Part shown: piece by piece, positions 1 to 8,952 of the stretch
Position numbering within the stretch: the stretch's first letter is position 1
Layout: each line of letters opens with the position of its first letter
NCBI RefSeq assembly: GCF_024199945.1
Contig: NZ_JANADP010000001.1
Span: forward strand, 806,001-870,000
DNA length: 64,000 nucleotides
DNA from: Bradyrhizobium sp. CCGUVB4N
Lineage (GTDB): Bacteria > Pseudomonadota > Alphaproteobacteria > Rhizobiales > Xanthobacteraceae
Direction: 5' to 3'
Translations under genes and position numbers: made by a program
Notes under the pieces: generated by a model
Databases searched by the model: none
What the model saw: only the letters and a program-made list of their open reading frames with translations
Told to the model about the DNA's origin: nothing

Positions 1-3
1 GAC

Positions 4-1026
4 ATGCGGACATGGATCGGCGTCATCGCGGCCGCGTGTGCTTTCGCTTCAAGTCCTGTCGCGGCCGCGCCTGCATCCGGTTGCGGCATTCCGCACGAAA
101 TCCATGACGGATGGGCGATGAGCTCGCCGGACAAGCAGGGGCTGAACGCGGCGCTGCTCTGCGCGATGGACGAGGGCATCAGCGGCGGCAAGCTCGCTGA
201 TGTCGACGACATCGTCGTCATCAGGCACGGCGTGCTCGTCTATGAGCGCTACTATGATTATCCGCATCAGATGAATTACGACCCGACCACGCGGCACAAC
301 GGTTATTCCATGACCAAGAGCGTCGTCTCGCTGCTGGTCGGCATCGCCATGGATCGCGGCCTGATCAAGGATCTGGACGCGCCGATCTCGTCGTATCTCC
401 CCGATTATGCGGGGTTGGGCGCATCCGACAAGGATCGGATCACGCTCCGCCATCTCCTGACGATGTCGGCAGGATTGGGCGCCGAGCGGGCTCCCGGCGT
501 GTCCTTCCAGTACAACAATGCGGAAACGGAGCTGATCGGCACCATCCTGAAGAAGATCACCGGGAAGGGCGTCGATGTGCTGGCCCGGGACAGCATCTTC
601 GCGCCGCTCGGCATCAAGGATGTGGCCTGGTACAAGACTCCGGTGAGCGGCCTTCCGACGTCGGCGAGCGGGCTGAGCCTGCGGCCGCGCGACTGGGCGA
701 AGATCGGCCAGCTCGTGCTCAACCGCGGCGCCTGGCAAGGCAAGCAGATCGTCTCGGCCTCCTGGGTCGATCAATCGACCGCCGAGCACATCAAGACCAC
801 GGAGCCGCATTCCTACGGCTACCAATGGTGGGTCGGTCGCTCACAGGACGGCGATCGCACCATCGAATGGGCCGCCGCGAAAGGCTTCAATTCGCAGAAG
901 ACTATCATCATCCCCGCGCTCGACATGGTCGTCGTCTTCAACGCGGGGCGGGAATCCAAGCACATGGTCGCACCCGAGCTGGATCTGCTGGATCACTACA
1001 TCCTGCCGGCGACGTTGCGGAATTGA
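4..1026 (+). CDS. Secreted serine hydrolase, beta-lactamase class C / penicillin-binding fold
   Basis: A 340-residue protein with a cleavable signal peptide (hydrophobic to about residue 22, ending VAAAPA), so probably periplasmic. The SxxK nucleophile motif is SMTK at about residues 102-105, and the second motif is YNN at about 170-172. The usual C-terminal KTG box is not obvious; the region reads AAAKGFNSQ. Family members hydrolyse peptides, esters or beta-lactams, and the substrate cannot be read from sequence. A related gene lies at 8953-10254 with a matching SMAKTLVSMLVG segment. The start three bases into the window gives a full signal peptide, so the gene looks complete. It could be an esterase rather than a beta-lactamase. 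Confidence 0.85.
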   Translation: MRTWIGVIAAACAFASSPVAAAPASGCGIPHEIHDGWAMSSPDKQGLNAALLCAMDEGISGGKLADVDDIVVIRHGVLVYERYYDYPHQMNYDPTTRHNGYSMTKSVVSLLVGIAMDRGLIKDLDAPISSYLPDYAGLGASDKDRITLRHLLTMSAGLGAERAPGVSFQYNNAETELIGTILKKITGKGVDVLARDSIFAPLGIKDVAWYKTPVSGLPTSASGLSLRPRDWAKIGQLVLNRGAWQGKQIVSASWVDQSTAEHIKTTEPHSYGYQWWVGRSQDGDRTIEWAAAKGFNSQKTIIIPALDMVVVFNAGRESKHMVAPELDLLDHYILPATLRN

Positions 1027-1168
1027 TCGCGGCCATTGCGGCGCCGCGCTGGTGCGCACGGTCGCTTATGCAGGCCGTGCATAATGATATTTTGACCTGA
1101 CATTGGATTTTCGCTGATCCGGCCGGCACCTTCTCCGCAAGGGCCCAATTCCTTCCGGGGAACGCGAC

Positions 1169-2200
1169 ATGTCCGATGATGATCAGGCAGAACGTCCATT
1201 TGATCCGAGGCTGACGCGGCGTCGCCTGATGTCGCTCGCAGCGGCGACCACGGGCGCGATCGGTTCGACGATGCTGGATTTGCCCGCTCTTGCCGAGGAG
1301 ACGACGACCGTGCACAGCGACCAGATCGAAAAACTATTGCCGGGCTTTCGTCGCAGCCGCATCAGGACGGATGGCGCGGAGATCAACACGCTGGTGAAGG
1401 GCGAGGGCGCGCCGCTGCTGCTTCTCCATGGTCATCCCCAGACGGTCGTGTGCTGGCACAAGGTTGCCCCGAAACTGGCCGAGCGGTTCACGGTCGTGCT
1501 CACTGATATCAGGGGTTATGGCGATAGCAGCAAGCCGGACGGTGGCAAGGACAGCATCAACTATTCCAAGCGCGAGATGGCGCGCGATCAGGTCGAGGTC
1601 ATGCGCGCGCTCGGCTTCGAGCATTTTTATGCGGCCGGTCACGACCGCGGCGGACGCGTGCTGCACCGGTTGCTGCTGGATCATCCCGCTGCGGTCACCA
1701 AGGCTGTCTTGCTCGATATCGCGCCGACCGCGACGATGTATGCGAAGGTGACCAAGGATTTCGCCATGCGCTACATGTGGTGGTTCTTCCTGAGCCAGCC
1801 CGCGCCGCTTCCGGAAACCCTGATCGGCAACAATCTCGATTTCTATCTGCAGGCGCACATCAACAAGCAGAACAAGACGCTAGGTGCGATCGATCCGGTT
1901 GCGCTCGAGGAATACCGCCGCTGCTATACGCGCGAGACGCTGCACGCGGTCTGCGAGGATTATCGCGCGGCCGCGGGCATCGACCTGCTCCATGACGCGG
2001 CCGATTCGGACAAGCGGATCGGCTGCCCCCTGCTGGTGCTCTGGGGCGAAAAAGGCGTCGTCGGATCGACCTACGACGTGCGCGCAACCTGGCGCGAAAA
2101 GGCCGTCGATGTGCGCGGCGAAAGCCTCCCTTGCGGACATTATCTGCCCGAGGAGGCGCCGGAACTCGTCATTGACAGGCTGGGCGGCTTCTTCACCTGA
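1169..2200 (+). CDS. Tat-exported alpha/beta hydrolase, haloacetate dehalogenase-like
   Basis: A 343-residue protein. The N-terminus carries a twin-arginine signal (RRRLM at about 18-22, then a hydrophobic stretch and ALAEE), so it is probably exported folded. The core is an alpha/beta hydrolase: oxyanion segment HGHPQT, nucleophile elbow GHDRGG with Asp about 159, and a C-terminal His in CGHYLPEE. An Asp nucleophile points to the dehalogenase/epoxide hydrolase branch. The cap segment YMWWFFLSQPAPLPE resembles haloacetate dehalogenases, but where I recall His-Trp in the fluoroacetate enzymes it reads Trp-Trp. The substrate therefore may not be fluoroacetate. The ATG follows a purine-rich stretch (TTCCGGGGAACGCGAC). 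Confidence 0.8.
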   Translation: MSDDDQAERPFDPRLTRRRLMSLAAATTGAIGSTMLDLPALAEETTTVHSDQIEKLLPGFRRSRIRTDGAEINTLVKGEGAPLLLLHGHPQTVVCWHKVAPKLAERFTVVLTDIRGYGDSSKPDGGKDSINYSKREMARDQVEVMRALGFEHFYAAGHDRGGRVLHRLLLDHPAAVTKAVLLDIAPTATMYAKVTKDFAMRYMWWFFLSQPAPLPETLIGNNLDFYLQAHINKQNKTLGAIDPVALEEYRRCYTRETLHAVCEDYRAAAGIDLLHDAADSDKRIGCPLLVLWGEKGVVGSTYDVRATWREKAVDVRGESLPCGHYLPEEAPELVIDRLGGFFT

Positions 2201-2352
2201 TCGCACACGGGAAGCAGGACCGTAAGGCGAACATCGCAGGGGACGCCGCCCTGCCGGGCTCGCTCCGGTAACCCCATCCGCATTGAACCTGTCCGGCCCC
2301 CGGGCGCACCAAAAGCGCGTATGCCCCGAGAACTGCGACGAAGGAACGCGCG

Positions 2353-3315
2353 ATGAAGGCCTTGAAAGCATCGATCCGTGTCGCGGTGACCGCGCTCGCA
2401 TTGACCCTGTCACTCAGCGCGCCGTCCCGGGCGGGAGAGGATGACGCGGGCACGCTCACCCTGCAGATGAAAGAGCTCTATCGGGCCGGCAAGTACATCG
2501 AAGCGCTGCCGCTCGCCCAGAAGGCGCTGGCCCTGCGCGAGAAGGAGTTCGGCGCCGATGACGCCAACGTCGCGATGCCGCTGAACGATCTCGGCACGAT
2601 CCACTACAATCTCGGCCAGTACGCGGTCGCCGAGCCGCTGTACAAGCGTGCACTTGCCATCAGGGAGAAGACGCTCGGTCCGGCGCATCCGGAAGTCGCG
2701 ATGGTGCTGAACAATCTGGGCGACCTCTACCGCGCGGAAGGGCGTTACGCGGACGCTGAACCGCTTCTCAAGCGGTCCATCGCCATTGACGAGAAAACGA
2801 TCGGTCCCGACGATCCGTCGATCGTGCTGCCGTTGAGCAACCTCGCCGCCGTCTACAGCGGTCAGCGACGGTACGACGAGGCCGTGCCGCTGTTCAAGCG
2901 CGGGCTGGCCGTCCTCGAGAAGGCCAACGGTCCCGACGACCCCGAAGCTACGGTGCTGATGAGCAACCTCGCCGACGCCTACATCAATCGTCACCGTTAT
3001 GCCGATGCCGAGCGGCTGCTCAAGCGCGCCATGGCGGTGACGACGAAGGCGTATGGACCCGACCATCCCGACGTCGCGCAGGCGCAGAACAATCTGGCCG
3101 CGCTCTACGCGCGTCAGGGGCGCAACGCCGATGCCGAACGGCTGTTCAAGCAGTCGGTGGCCACCATGGAGAGGACGCTCGGTCCGAACCATCCGGATCT
3201 CGCCGATGTCCTGGAGAACCTGGCCGGTCTCTACAAGGATCAGGGGCGCTACGCCGATGCCCGGGAGGTCATCAAGCGGTCGATGGCCATCCGCGGCAAG
3301 ACGGGCGCGATCTGA
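2353..3315 (+). CDS. Secreted tetratricopeptide-repeat protein (kinesin light chain-like repeats)
   Basis: A 320-residue protein with an N-terminal signal peptide (about residues 1-27, ending SRAGE), then about six 42-residue TPR units. Each unit contains a pattern like YADAEPLLKRSIAI followed by GPDDP and NNLA. This repeat form is typical of kinesin light chain-like TPR proteins and acts as a protein-interaction scaffold, here probably periplasmic. No catalytic domain follows the repeats. The same repeat type forms the N-terminal half of the CHAT protein at 23861-26452, so the two could share an ancestor. The exact role is unknown. Confidence 0.8.
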   Translation: MKALKASIRVAVTALALTLSLSAPSRAGEDDAGTLTLQMKELYRAGKYIEALPLAQKALALREKEFGADDANVAMPLNDLGTIHYNLGQYAVAEPLYKRALAIREKTLGPAHPEVAMVLNNLGDLYRAEGRYADAEPLLKRSIAIDEKTIGPDDPSIVLPLSNLAAVYSGQRRYDEAVPLFKRGLAVLEKANGPDDPEATVLMSNLADAYINRHRYADAERLLKRAMAVTTKAYGPDHPDVAQAQNNLAALYARQGRNADAERLFKQSVATMERTLGPNHPDLADVLENLAGLYKDQGRYADAREVIKRSMAIRGKTGAI

Positions 3316-3375
3316 ACCGGCCGGTCGATCCGCTTTCGTGTAGGGATCATCCGCGGATCGCGTTGGGAGCTTGTC

Positions 3376-3906
3376 ATGGCGACGCACGCAAGGCTGCTCG
3401 GAATCGTTGTCGCGCTGTCGTGGCTCGGATTGTCTGCGGCAATGGCGGCCGGCGGCCCGTCGAAGGAGATGTGGCGCGGCGCCTGGACGCTCGAGATGGA
3501 CCGTTACGATCGGCCCTGGCTCACCTTTTTCGACACGAACCGCAAGACGGTGTTTCGCTTCGGCTGCGGGACGCATTACGAGCTGGATGCGGTCTATCCG
3601 GGCGAAGCGCCGCGGCAGGAGCACACCGCGGCCACGATCACGATCGGCAACGGCAAGACGCAGATGGATTTCGCCGGCTTCACCTATGCCGGCCCCGAGT
3701 CCTTCCCGCCGAACACTGCGATGTTCAACCAGGCAGACCTTGGCCATCCCGAACTTGCCGAAGGCAAATGGGGGGCGCTGGAAACCCGCGTCCTCGATCT
3801 CCTGGGCTCCGGCCAACCCCTGACGATCTCGGCGGAGGGCAAGAGCTACGTGCTGCCGCCGACCAGCGCATCGCGCTGGCGCGCGCGTTTCCAGAAGGTT
3901 TGCTGA
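3376..3906 (+). CDS. Hypothetical secreted protein
   Basis: A 176-residue protein, not recognised. Residues 1-24 look like a signal peptide (basic start, hydrophobic core, ending AMAAGG). The mature part is rich in aromatic and charged residues and contains only two Cys (FGCGTHYEL and the penultimate residue KVC), which could pair. The start is the ATG preceded by GGGAGC, 61 bases after the TPR gene on the same strand, so the two may be co-transcribed. An internal stretch, TITIGNGKTQMDFAGFTYAG, suggests beta structure. Confidence 0.6.
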   Translation: MATHARLLGIVVALSWLGLSAAMAAGGPSKEMWRGAWTLEMDRYDRPWLTFFDTNRKTVFRFGCGTHYELDAVYPGEAPRQEHTAATITIGNGKTQMDFAGFTYAGPESFPPNTAMFNQADLGHPELAEGKWGALETRVLDLLGSGQPLTISAEGKSYVLPPTSASRWRARFQKVC

Positions 3907-4108
3907 GGCGCCGACCGAAGGCAAGCGGCGGCGTGCGCCTTTTCGGCAACATCTTTCTCGTCGCATTTTTTGTCGCATTGACGGTCGGGCCATGTCGGCA
4001 TCGACTGGTCTCGACCGTCCTTGGGTCGACACGTCTCGGGCGTCCTGTACAGACCCCCTACGTGACGTCGTCACCTCGAGCCGTCAAAATCGAACTGGAG
4101 CAATACCC

Positions 4109-4522
4109 ATGAGGATCACCGTCGAAACCAGCGTCGCCGCCCCCATCGATCAGGTCTGGCGTGCCTATACGACGCCTGCGGACATCGTGAAGTGGAACGC
4201 CGCGTCGGACGACTGGCACACGACCAAGGCGACGGTCGACCTGCGCGAAGGCGGCGTGTTCTCGTCGCGCATGGAGGCCAAGGACGGCAGCATGGGCTTC
4301 GACTTCGCCGGCACCTACACCAAGATCGTCGAGCACAAGCGGATCGAATACGCGTTCGGCGATCGCAAGGCCGAGGTCGAATTCGTGCCCGAGGCAAAGG
4401 GCGTCGTCGTCCGCGTCGCCTTCGATGCCGAGCAGACGCATTCGGTCGAGCAGCAGCAGGGCGGCTGGCAGGCGATCCTCGACAGCTTTAAACGATACGT
4501 GGAAGCGAAGAAGGCGTCGTAG
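4109..4522 (+). CDS. SRPBCC family protein (AHSA1-like START fold)
   Basis: A 137-residue cytoplasmic protein. It opens with MRITVETSVAAPIDQVWRAY, the classic first strand and helix of the SRPBCC/AHSA1 fold, continues through KWNAASDDWHTTKA and GGVFSSRMEAKDGS, and ends with a helix, QQGGWQAILDSFKRYVE. These proteins form a deep ligand pocket; some are polyketide cyclases, others sense ligands or regulate ATPases. The start was chosen at this ATG because GGAG lies nine bases upstream and the protein begins exactly at the fold; the open frame extends further upstream without support. Confidence 0.8.
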   Translation: MRITVETSVAAPIDQVWRAYTTPADIVKWNAASDDWHTTKATVDLREGGVFSSRMEAKDGSMGFDFAGTYTKIVEHKRIEYAFGDRKAEVEFVPEAKGVVVRVAFDAEQTHSVEQQQGGWQAILDSFKRYVEAKKAS

Positions 4523-4630
4523 GGCGCGTATGGGGCAAGAGACGGGGAAGCCGGCGCACGCCGTCGGCTCCCTTGTGGGATCTGGCGGGGGTCAAAAGGC
4601 GGTGTCGACAATGTCGCTGGACATCACGTC

Positions 4631-5122
4631 TTATGATGCGGCCGGCCGCGCACTGCCCAGAATTGCGTCGGCCTCTTTTAAGCGTGCTTCTACCCCCGTC
4701 CTGTCCAGCGTTGCCCGATATGTGAATGTACCGCGACCAAGCGACAGGATGACTTGTTCAGGCCTGATGAATCTGTAGGCCAATTTCTGAAACAGGGTTT
4801 CGGGGATGCGTTCGGTTCTCGCATCCACCGCGGCGTACAGATCAAGCGATACTGCGATCTCGCGCCGCTCCTGGGCGGCCAAAGCGTTCAGCGCCTGCCG
4901 GACGAAGAATGCAGCGTCCTCACGCGTGAGGCGGTACTGCGGCCCCTCGCCATCAGCCTGAAGTTCAACCCAACGCTCCGTGATCTTGAGCGACAATCCA
5001 TTGGAGAGTTCAATGCGATGACTCGGCTCCCATCCGAGAAGCTCGCGGAGCCGGGTCGTGAGCCGCCGCCATATCGCCGCGATGTCGCGCAGCGGACTTT
5101 CCAAGCTGTTCCGATTCGTCAT
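4631..5122 (-). CDS. Hypothetical protein
   Basis: A 163-residue protein, not recognised. It has no signal peptide or membrane segment. It is rich in Arg, Leu and Glu, with a probable helix around residues 68-88 (REDAAFFVRQALNALAAQ) and strands near FTYRATLD. It converges with the SRPBCC gene (108 bases between stops) and diverges from the small gene at 5315, with about 190 bases between their starts that could hold both promoters. Function unknown. Confidence 0.5.
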   Translation of the reverse strand: MTNRNSLESPLRDIAAIWRRLTTRLRELLGWEPSHRIELSNGLSLKITERWVELQADGEGPQYRLTREDAAFFVRQALNALAAQERREIAVSLDLYAAVDARTERIPETLFQKLAYRFIRPEQVILSLGRGTFTYRATLDRTGVEARLKEADAILGSARPAAS

Positions 5123-5314
5123 CTCGCTACCAGCTGGCCAATCGTCAAGCTCCCGCGCTCATCTATAAGTGCGGCCGAGGCCGGTTGCAATTTCATGAAG
5201 CTGCGCCACAATTGGGTGATAGGCCATTCCGCCATCATGGTGGCGGAGAAGCGCCAAGTGTACAAAGGAGATTGGGCTTCAGTTGCGTGATCTCGCGAAA
5301 TAATGAGGGACCTT

Positions 5315-5527
5315 ATGGACGCGAACTCAGCCACAAGATTCAAGCAGCACGCAGAACGGGCTATTGCGGAGTTGTCCTTGGCGCTCACGCTCGCCAAAGA
5401 AGCCGCTCCAACAGATGAATTTTTGAGATTAAGGACATCGGTTGGCGATATCATCGCTCGGGTAGACACCCTGCTTCTCGATAATATCCATAACGATCAC
5501 CCCCACCTGGATGACATGAAGCGCTAA
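5315..5527 (+). CDS. Small hypothetical helical protein
   Basis: A 70-residue acidic, helix-rich protein (MDANSATRFKQHAERAIAEL...). It has no signal peptide, membrane segment or known motif. Two in-frame ATGs exist, at 5303 and 5315. The second is preferred because GAGGGA sits just upstream of it. The gene is divergent from the hypothetical gene at 4631-5122. It may be a lineage-restricted protein; function unknown. Confidence 0.5.
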   Translation: MDANSATRFKQHAERAIAELSLALTLAKEAAPTDEFLRLRTSVGDIIARVDTLLLDNIHNDHPHLDDMKR

Positions 5528-5661
5528 TCTGTTGGCGTCTGCTTCAGGTTTCAGGCAGACGTCGGACCAGGGGCCGTTGGACGCTCGCTATTGGCCGCGA
5601 GCTGACTTGAAAGCTGCGACTTGAATGTCTGCTCGCTCTCACTCGCAGACCAAGGACAGCG

Positions 5662-6513
5662 CTACTGCGCCTCGGCGATCTTCGGTCCGGATGACAGCAT
5701 CTGCGCATTGGCTGCCGAGGGCCGCCTCGACGGCGACGCCGGATCCGGCGACCGGACCGCGGCGTCGGGCGTCGCGCGGGCAGCGGCTGGTGGAAGCACG
5801 ATCACTTTCGCGCCGACCTTCACCCGCTCGTAGAGGTCCGTGACGTCGTCGTTGGTCAGGCGGATACAGCCGGACGAGACCCGCTTGCCGATCGTATCGG
5901 GCTTGTTGGTGCCGTGAATTCGATACTCGGTCTCGCCGAGATACATCGCCCGGGCGCCGAGCGGGTTGGTGGGACCGCCTGCCATGAACCGCGGCAGATA
6001 GGGCTGACGCACGAGCATCTCTGTCGGCGGACGCCAATCCGGCCATTCGGTCTTGCGGGCCACGGTCTGCTCGCCGGACCATGTGAAACCTTCGCGGCCG
6101 ACGCCGATGCCGTAGCGCATCGCTTGGCCGTCGTTCAGAACGAGATAGAGGAACGTGTTCTTGGTATCGATGATCACGGTGCCCGGCGTCTGGTGACTGG
6201 CGTAGTCAACCACCTGCCGGACAAATGCTCCGGGACCATCGGTGGCTTTTGGCGGTTCGACCAGAGGGGCCGGGGCCGGGGCGGGAACCGGAGCCGGCGT
6301 TGGCGCTGAGACATGAGCCGGTGTTGCCACGTAAACCGCAGATGACGATGCCTGGGCCTCGTGCACGGACGGCTTCCGCGTCGGTTGAACTGTCTCTGGG
6401 TGAGACAGCAAGCCGTACCCCAGCGCGGCGACGGCCACAGCGCCAATGGCAACTCTCGCGGCCATTGGTACTGCGAGCGTCTCCGCCTTTCCACGCTTGG
6501 CCCGCTTCGCCAT
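5662..6513 (-). CDS. L,D-transpeptidase (YkuD domain)
   Basis: A 283-residue protein. After a basic N-terminus (MAKRAKRGK) comes one membrane anchor or signal (about residues 15-35), a Pro/Ala-rich linker (APVPAPAPAP), and a YkuD catalytic domain. The catalytic signature is IHGTN followed by SSGCIRL, with the Cys nucleophile and paired His. These enzymes form 3-3 cross-links in peptidoglycan or attach proteins to it, in the periplasm. The start at this ATG is supported by GGAGAG six bases upstream; the open frame runs 42 bases further without support. It is a single gene with no obvious operon partner. Confidence 0.9.
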   Translation of the reverse strand: MAKRAKRGKAETLAVPMAARVAIGAVAVAALGYGLLSHPETVQPTRKPSVHEAQASSSAVYVATPAHVSAPTPAPVPAPAPAPLVEPPKATDGPGAFVRQVVDYASHQTPGTVIIDTKNTFLYLVLNDGQAMRYGIGVGREGFTWSGEQTVARKTEWPDWRPPTEMLVRQPYLPRFMAGGPTNPLGARAMYLGETEYRIHGTNKPDTIGKRVSSGCIRLTNDDVTDLYERVKVGAKVIVLPPAAARATPDAAVRSPDPASPSRRPSAANAQMLSSGPKIAEAQ

Positions 6514-6655
6514 ATTTCTCTCCGGATCACGATGCCCGGAAGAGGTACCCAGCAAATTTTAAGAAACCTCGAAGCGATTTCCGTTCGGGCTGGAACCGTT
6601 AAACGTCGTTAACGCCAACTCCTGTTCGGCCATGCAGGCGTTGGGAGCAACGCAT

Positions 6656-6901
6656 TCAGCAACCCCGACAAATGCCGCTGATCTTGCGGTCGACATTGGC
6701 ATCCTCCTGATCGAGGAAATCCAAGGGACCCATCGTCGTTGCCGGGATATCGGCGGCATGCGGCTGGCGATGGCCGACCGGCGCTGTCCAGGGTCTTGTG
6801 GTCGTTTCCTTTCCGGCCACCGATGGATGGAACGATTGCGCAGACGCGGCGCCGATCGTCGATGCGAGGACGAGCGCAACCAAGAGTTTTGAGGTGATCA
6901 T
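6656..6901 (-). CDS. Small secreted protein
   Basis: An 81-residue protein starting MITSKLLVALVLASTIGAAS, a signal peptide cleaved near AQS. The mature part is His/Pro-rich and ends with DRKISGICRGC, giving two Cys in the last four residues. The ATG is preceded by GGAGG with five-base spacing, which decides the start over an upstream in-frame ATG at 6931. Probably periplasmic. Not assigned to a family with confidence; function unknown. Confidence 0.6.
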   Translation of the reverse strand: MITSKLLVALVLASTIGAASAQSFHPSVAGKETTTRPWTAPVGHRQPHAADIPATTMGPLDFLDQEDANVDRKISGICRGC

Positions 6902-7030
6902 CGCGGCCTCCAGATGCCATTCCGCGCGCAATGCGCGGTTCTGACATTCAGATTTGCGTCGGAGACCCGTTATTCCGCTCGTAGCGGAGGCGTGATGCCG
7001 CCGTGACCGAGCCTTCCGGCCGGCGTCGCG

Positions 7031-7240
7031 TCAAACCGGCGCCTTCCTGCCGATCAGGCCGAACACGATCATGACGAGGCTGATGCCGCCGACGACGCCG
7101 GAGACCTCTCCGACCGTGCGCATCAGGGCGACAGGATCATTGGACCACAGCGTCATGTCGCGCATCGACAGGAAGAACAGCACGGCCAGCACCAGCAGCA
7201 CGGTGCCCACCGCAATCAATCGCCAGTTTCGCTGTCGCAT
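7031..7240 (-). CDS. Small two-helix membrane protein
   Basis: A 69-residue protein with two predicted transmembrane helices, LIAVGTVLLVLAVLFFLSM (residues about 7-26) and a second near residues 44-62 (VGGISLVMIVFGLIG). The basic MRQRNWR start suggests an N-in topology. ATG 7240 was chosen because GGGGAG lies eight bases upstream; the in-frame GTG at 7249 overlaps that site. It diverges from the racemase gene at 7421. Function unknown. Confidence 0.55.
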   Translation of the reverse strand: MRQRNWRLIAVGTVLLVLAVLFFLSMRDMTLWSNDPVALMRTVGEVSGVVGGISLVMIVFGLIGRKAPV

Positions 7241-7420
7241 GCGAGACACTCCCCGTATCGCTCGCGGACGGGCGAAGCCGTTTACCCTGCAGGAGATAGT
7301 GTCGCCGAGGCCGGATCGGGTTCAACCCGCTGACATGGAGCCGTTCGCTCCGTGCCGCGATGGCGGGCGTCACCGTCTTCGTCTACGATCCCTGTGAACC
7401 GGATTTCGAAAGGCAAGGGG

Positions 7421-8110
7421 ATGCGAACCATCGGCCTGATCGGCGGCATGAGCTGGGAGAGCACCGCGCTCTATTACAAGCTCATCAACGAACGCGTCCG
7501 CGATCGCATGGGCAAGCTGCATTCGGCGCCGCTGCTGCTGTATTCCTACGACTTCCAGGAGATCAAGGAGATGCAGTACTCCGGCCGCTGGGCCGAGGCG
7601 GCGGCAAGCCTCGCGGACGTGGCCAGGCGGCTCGAAAGCGCGGGCGCCGGTGCAATCATTCTGTGCACCAACACGATGCACAAGCTGGCGCCTGAACTCA
7701 CCGCGCAGCTGACCATCCCCTTCATTCACATCGGCGACGCCACGGCGCAACGCATCCGGGCCAAGGGATATCGGCGGGTCGGGCTGCTCGGCACCAAGTT
7801 CACCATGGAGGAAGACTTCTACATCGACCGTCTCCGTGCGCATGATCTCGATGTTCTGATTCCGTCTGCCGACGAGCGCGCCGACGTGAACCGCATCATC
7901 TACGACGAGCTATGTCTCGGCGTCGTCGCAGAGCCCTCGCGCCGCCGCTATCAGGACGTGATGGCCACGCTGGTGGCGCGCGGCGCCGAGTGCATCATCC
8001 TCGGCTGCACCGAGATCACGATGCTGGTGGGGGCCGCCGATACGTCGGTCGCGACGTTCGATACGACGGCCATTCACGCGGAGACGGCGGCGGATTTTGC
8101 GATCGGGTGA
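7421..8110 (+). CDS. Aspartate/glutamate racemase family protein
   Basis: A 229-residue protein beginning MRTIGLIGGMSWESTALYY, the standard opening of aspartate racemases. The two catalytic Cys motifs are present: IILCTNTMHK (first Cys) and IILGCTEITML (second Cys). The enzyme interconverts L- and D-aspartate or glutamate, or a similar amino acid, without PLP. The start is this ATG after AGGCAAGGGG. The next gene, on the same strand, encodes a RidA protein, so the pair may handle an amino acid and its imine by-products. A decayed copy of the last 25 codons lies at 14591-14665. Confidence 0.88.
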   Translation: MRTIGLIGGMSWESTALYYKLINERVRDRMGKLHSAPLLLYSYDFQEIKEMQYSGRWAEAAASLADVARRLESAGAGAIILCTNTMHKLAPELTAQLTIPFIHIGDATAQRIRAKGYRRVGLLGTKFTMEEDFYIDRLRAHDLDVLIPSADERADVNRIIYDELCLGVVAEPSRRRYQDVMATLVARGAECIILGCTEITMLVGAADTSVATFDTTAIHAETAADFAIG

Positions 8111-8212
8111 GGGCAATGTCGGTGGAGGCTCGATAGGTCGATTTTCCCATTGCCGGCTTTCTGCTCTACTGTCGTGGCGTCGCTGACTGGCGCTCTGGCC
8201 AAGGGAGCTCTC

Positions 8213-8635
8213 ATGAGCCGAACGATGCATGTTCCCACCGGAATCTTCGATAGCTCGCGATATGGCTTCGCGCAGGTCGCCACTGTCCCCACACCGTTCG
8301 GCGACATCGTGTATGTGTCCGGCCAGGTGGCTTGGGACGCAGATCAGAACGTCATTGGAGCCGGCGACATCGGTCGTCAACTCAGCAAGAGTCTCGAAAA
8401 CCTCAGCGTAGCGCTGGGGACGGTCGGTGCGACCCTCGATCAGGTCGGCGCGTTGCGGCTCTACATCAAGCAAACCCACATGCACGAGGGCGAGGCAATC
8501 AGCGCTGCTCTCAAATCGGTGTTCGGCGATAACCCGCCGTGTACAACCTGGATTGGAGTGCCAAGCCTCGCCAGGGAGCAATTCCTTGTCGAGGTGGAGC
8601 CGTCGGCGGTTTTTCTTGTGCGAGGCGGCGGATAG
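8213..8635 (+). CDS. RidA family protein (enamine/imine deaminase)
   Basis: A 140-residue protein with the RidA (YjgF/YER057c/UK114) fold: FGDIVYVSGQVAWD, DIGRQLSKSLENL, and GALRLYIK, in which the Arg aligns with the catalytic substrate-carboxylate Arg. It ends with PSLAREQFLVEVEPSAVF. RidA proteins hydrolyse reactive 2-aminoacrylate-type intermediates released by PLP enzymes. The start was chosen at 8213 after AAGGGAG; the frame upstream looks non-coding. It lies about 100 bases downstream of the racemase gene. Confidence 0.85.
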   Translation: MSRTMHVPTGIFDSSRYGFAQVATVPTPFGDIVYVSGQVAWDADQNVIGAGDIGRQLSKSLENLSVALGTVGATLDQVGALRLYIKQTHMHEGEAISAALKSVFGDNPPCTTWIGVPSLAREQFLVEVEPSAVFLVRGGG

Positions 8636-8663
8636 CAGCTCTGGGGCCGGACGCGGATATCGA

Positions 8664-8730
8664 CCCGGGCGCGCCACCCGTCAAACTCCCAAGTGCCGGC
8701 CCCTGACCGCAGTCGTTAAGTGGTGCAGCT
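8664..8730 (+). repeat. 67-bp dispersed repeat, copy 1 (orphan upstream region)
   Basis: This 67-base block matches 13519-13585 at about 60 of 67 positions by eye, starting CCCGGGCGCGCCACCCGT and ending TTAAGTGGTGC(A/G)GCT. In copy 2 the block lies just upstream of a small DNA-binding-type gene. Here the gene is absent and an unrelated inverted repeat begins two bases later. It is probably the remains of a second such locus. Confidence 0.75.
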
Positions 8731-8731
8731 T

Positions 8732-8842
8732 GTAGGATGGGTAGAGCGAAGCGAAACCCATCAAACTTCCTTCACGATCGGGTCGAGCTAGTGCGCCCGT
8801 CTGTTTAGACGATGGGTTTCGCAACGGCTCAACCCATCCTAC
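8732..8842. repeat. Inverted-repeat element (about 111 bp)
   Basis: The left arm begins GTAGGATGGGTAGAGCGAAG and runs to 8762; the right arm starts at 8811 (GATGGGTTTCGCAACGGC) and ends AACCCATCCTAC. The arms are imperfect inverted copies around a 48-base centre. Together with the 67-bp repeat it fills most of the gene-free stretch 8636-8952. A similar but distinct hairpin pair lies at 61613-61692. It looks like a non-coding mobile or folded-RNA element; no gene is inside. Confidence 0.75.
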
Positions 8843-8952
8843 GTGCACCATGCTGACACCGTCTAGCCGTGGTGATAGCATGCTCTCCTCACATGCCTGC
8901 AAAGTCGTTCTGGTAAATGCGTACGCAAGAACGTTTGAGGAGGCTAAGTCCA

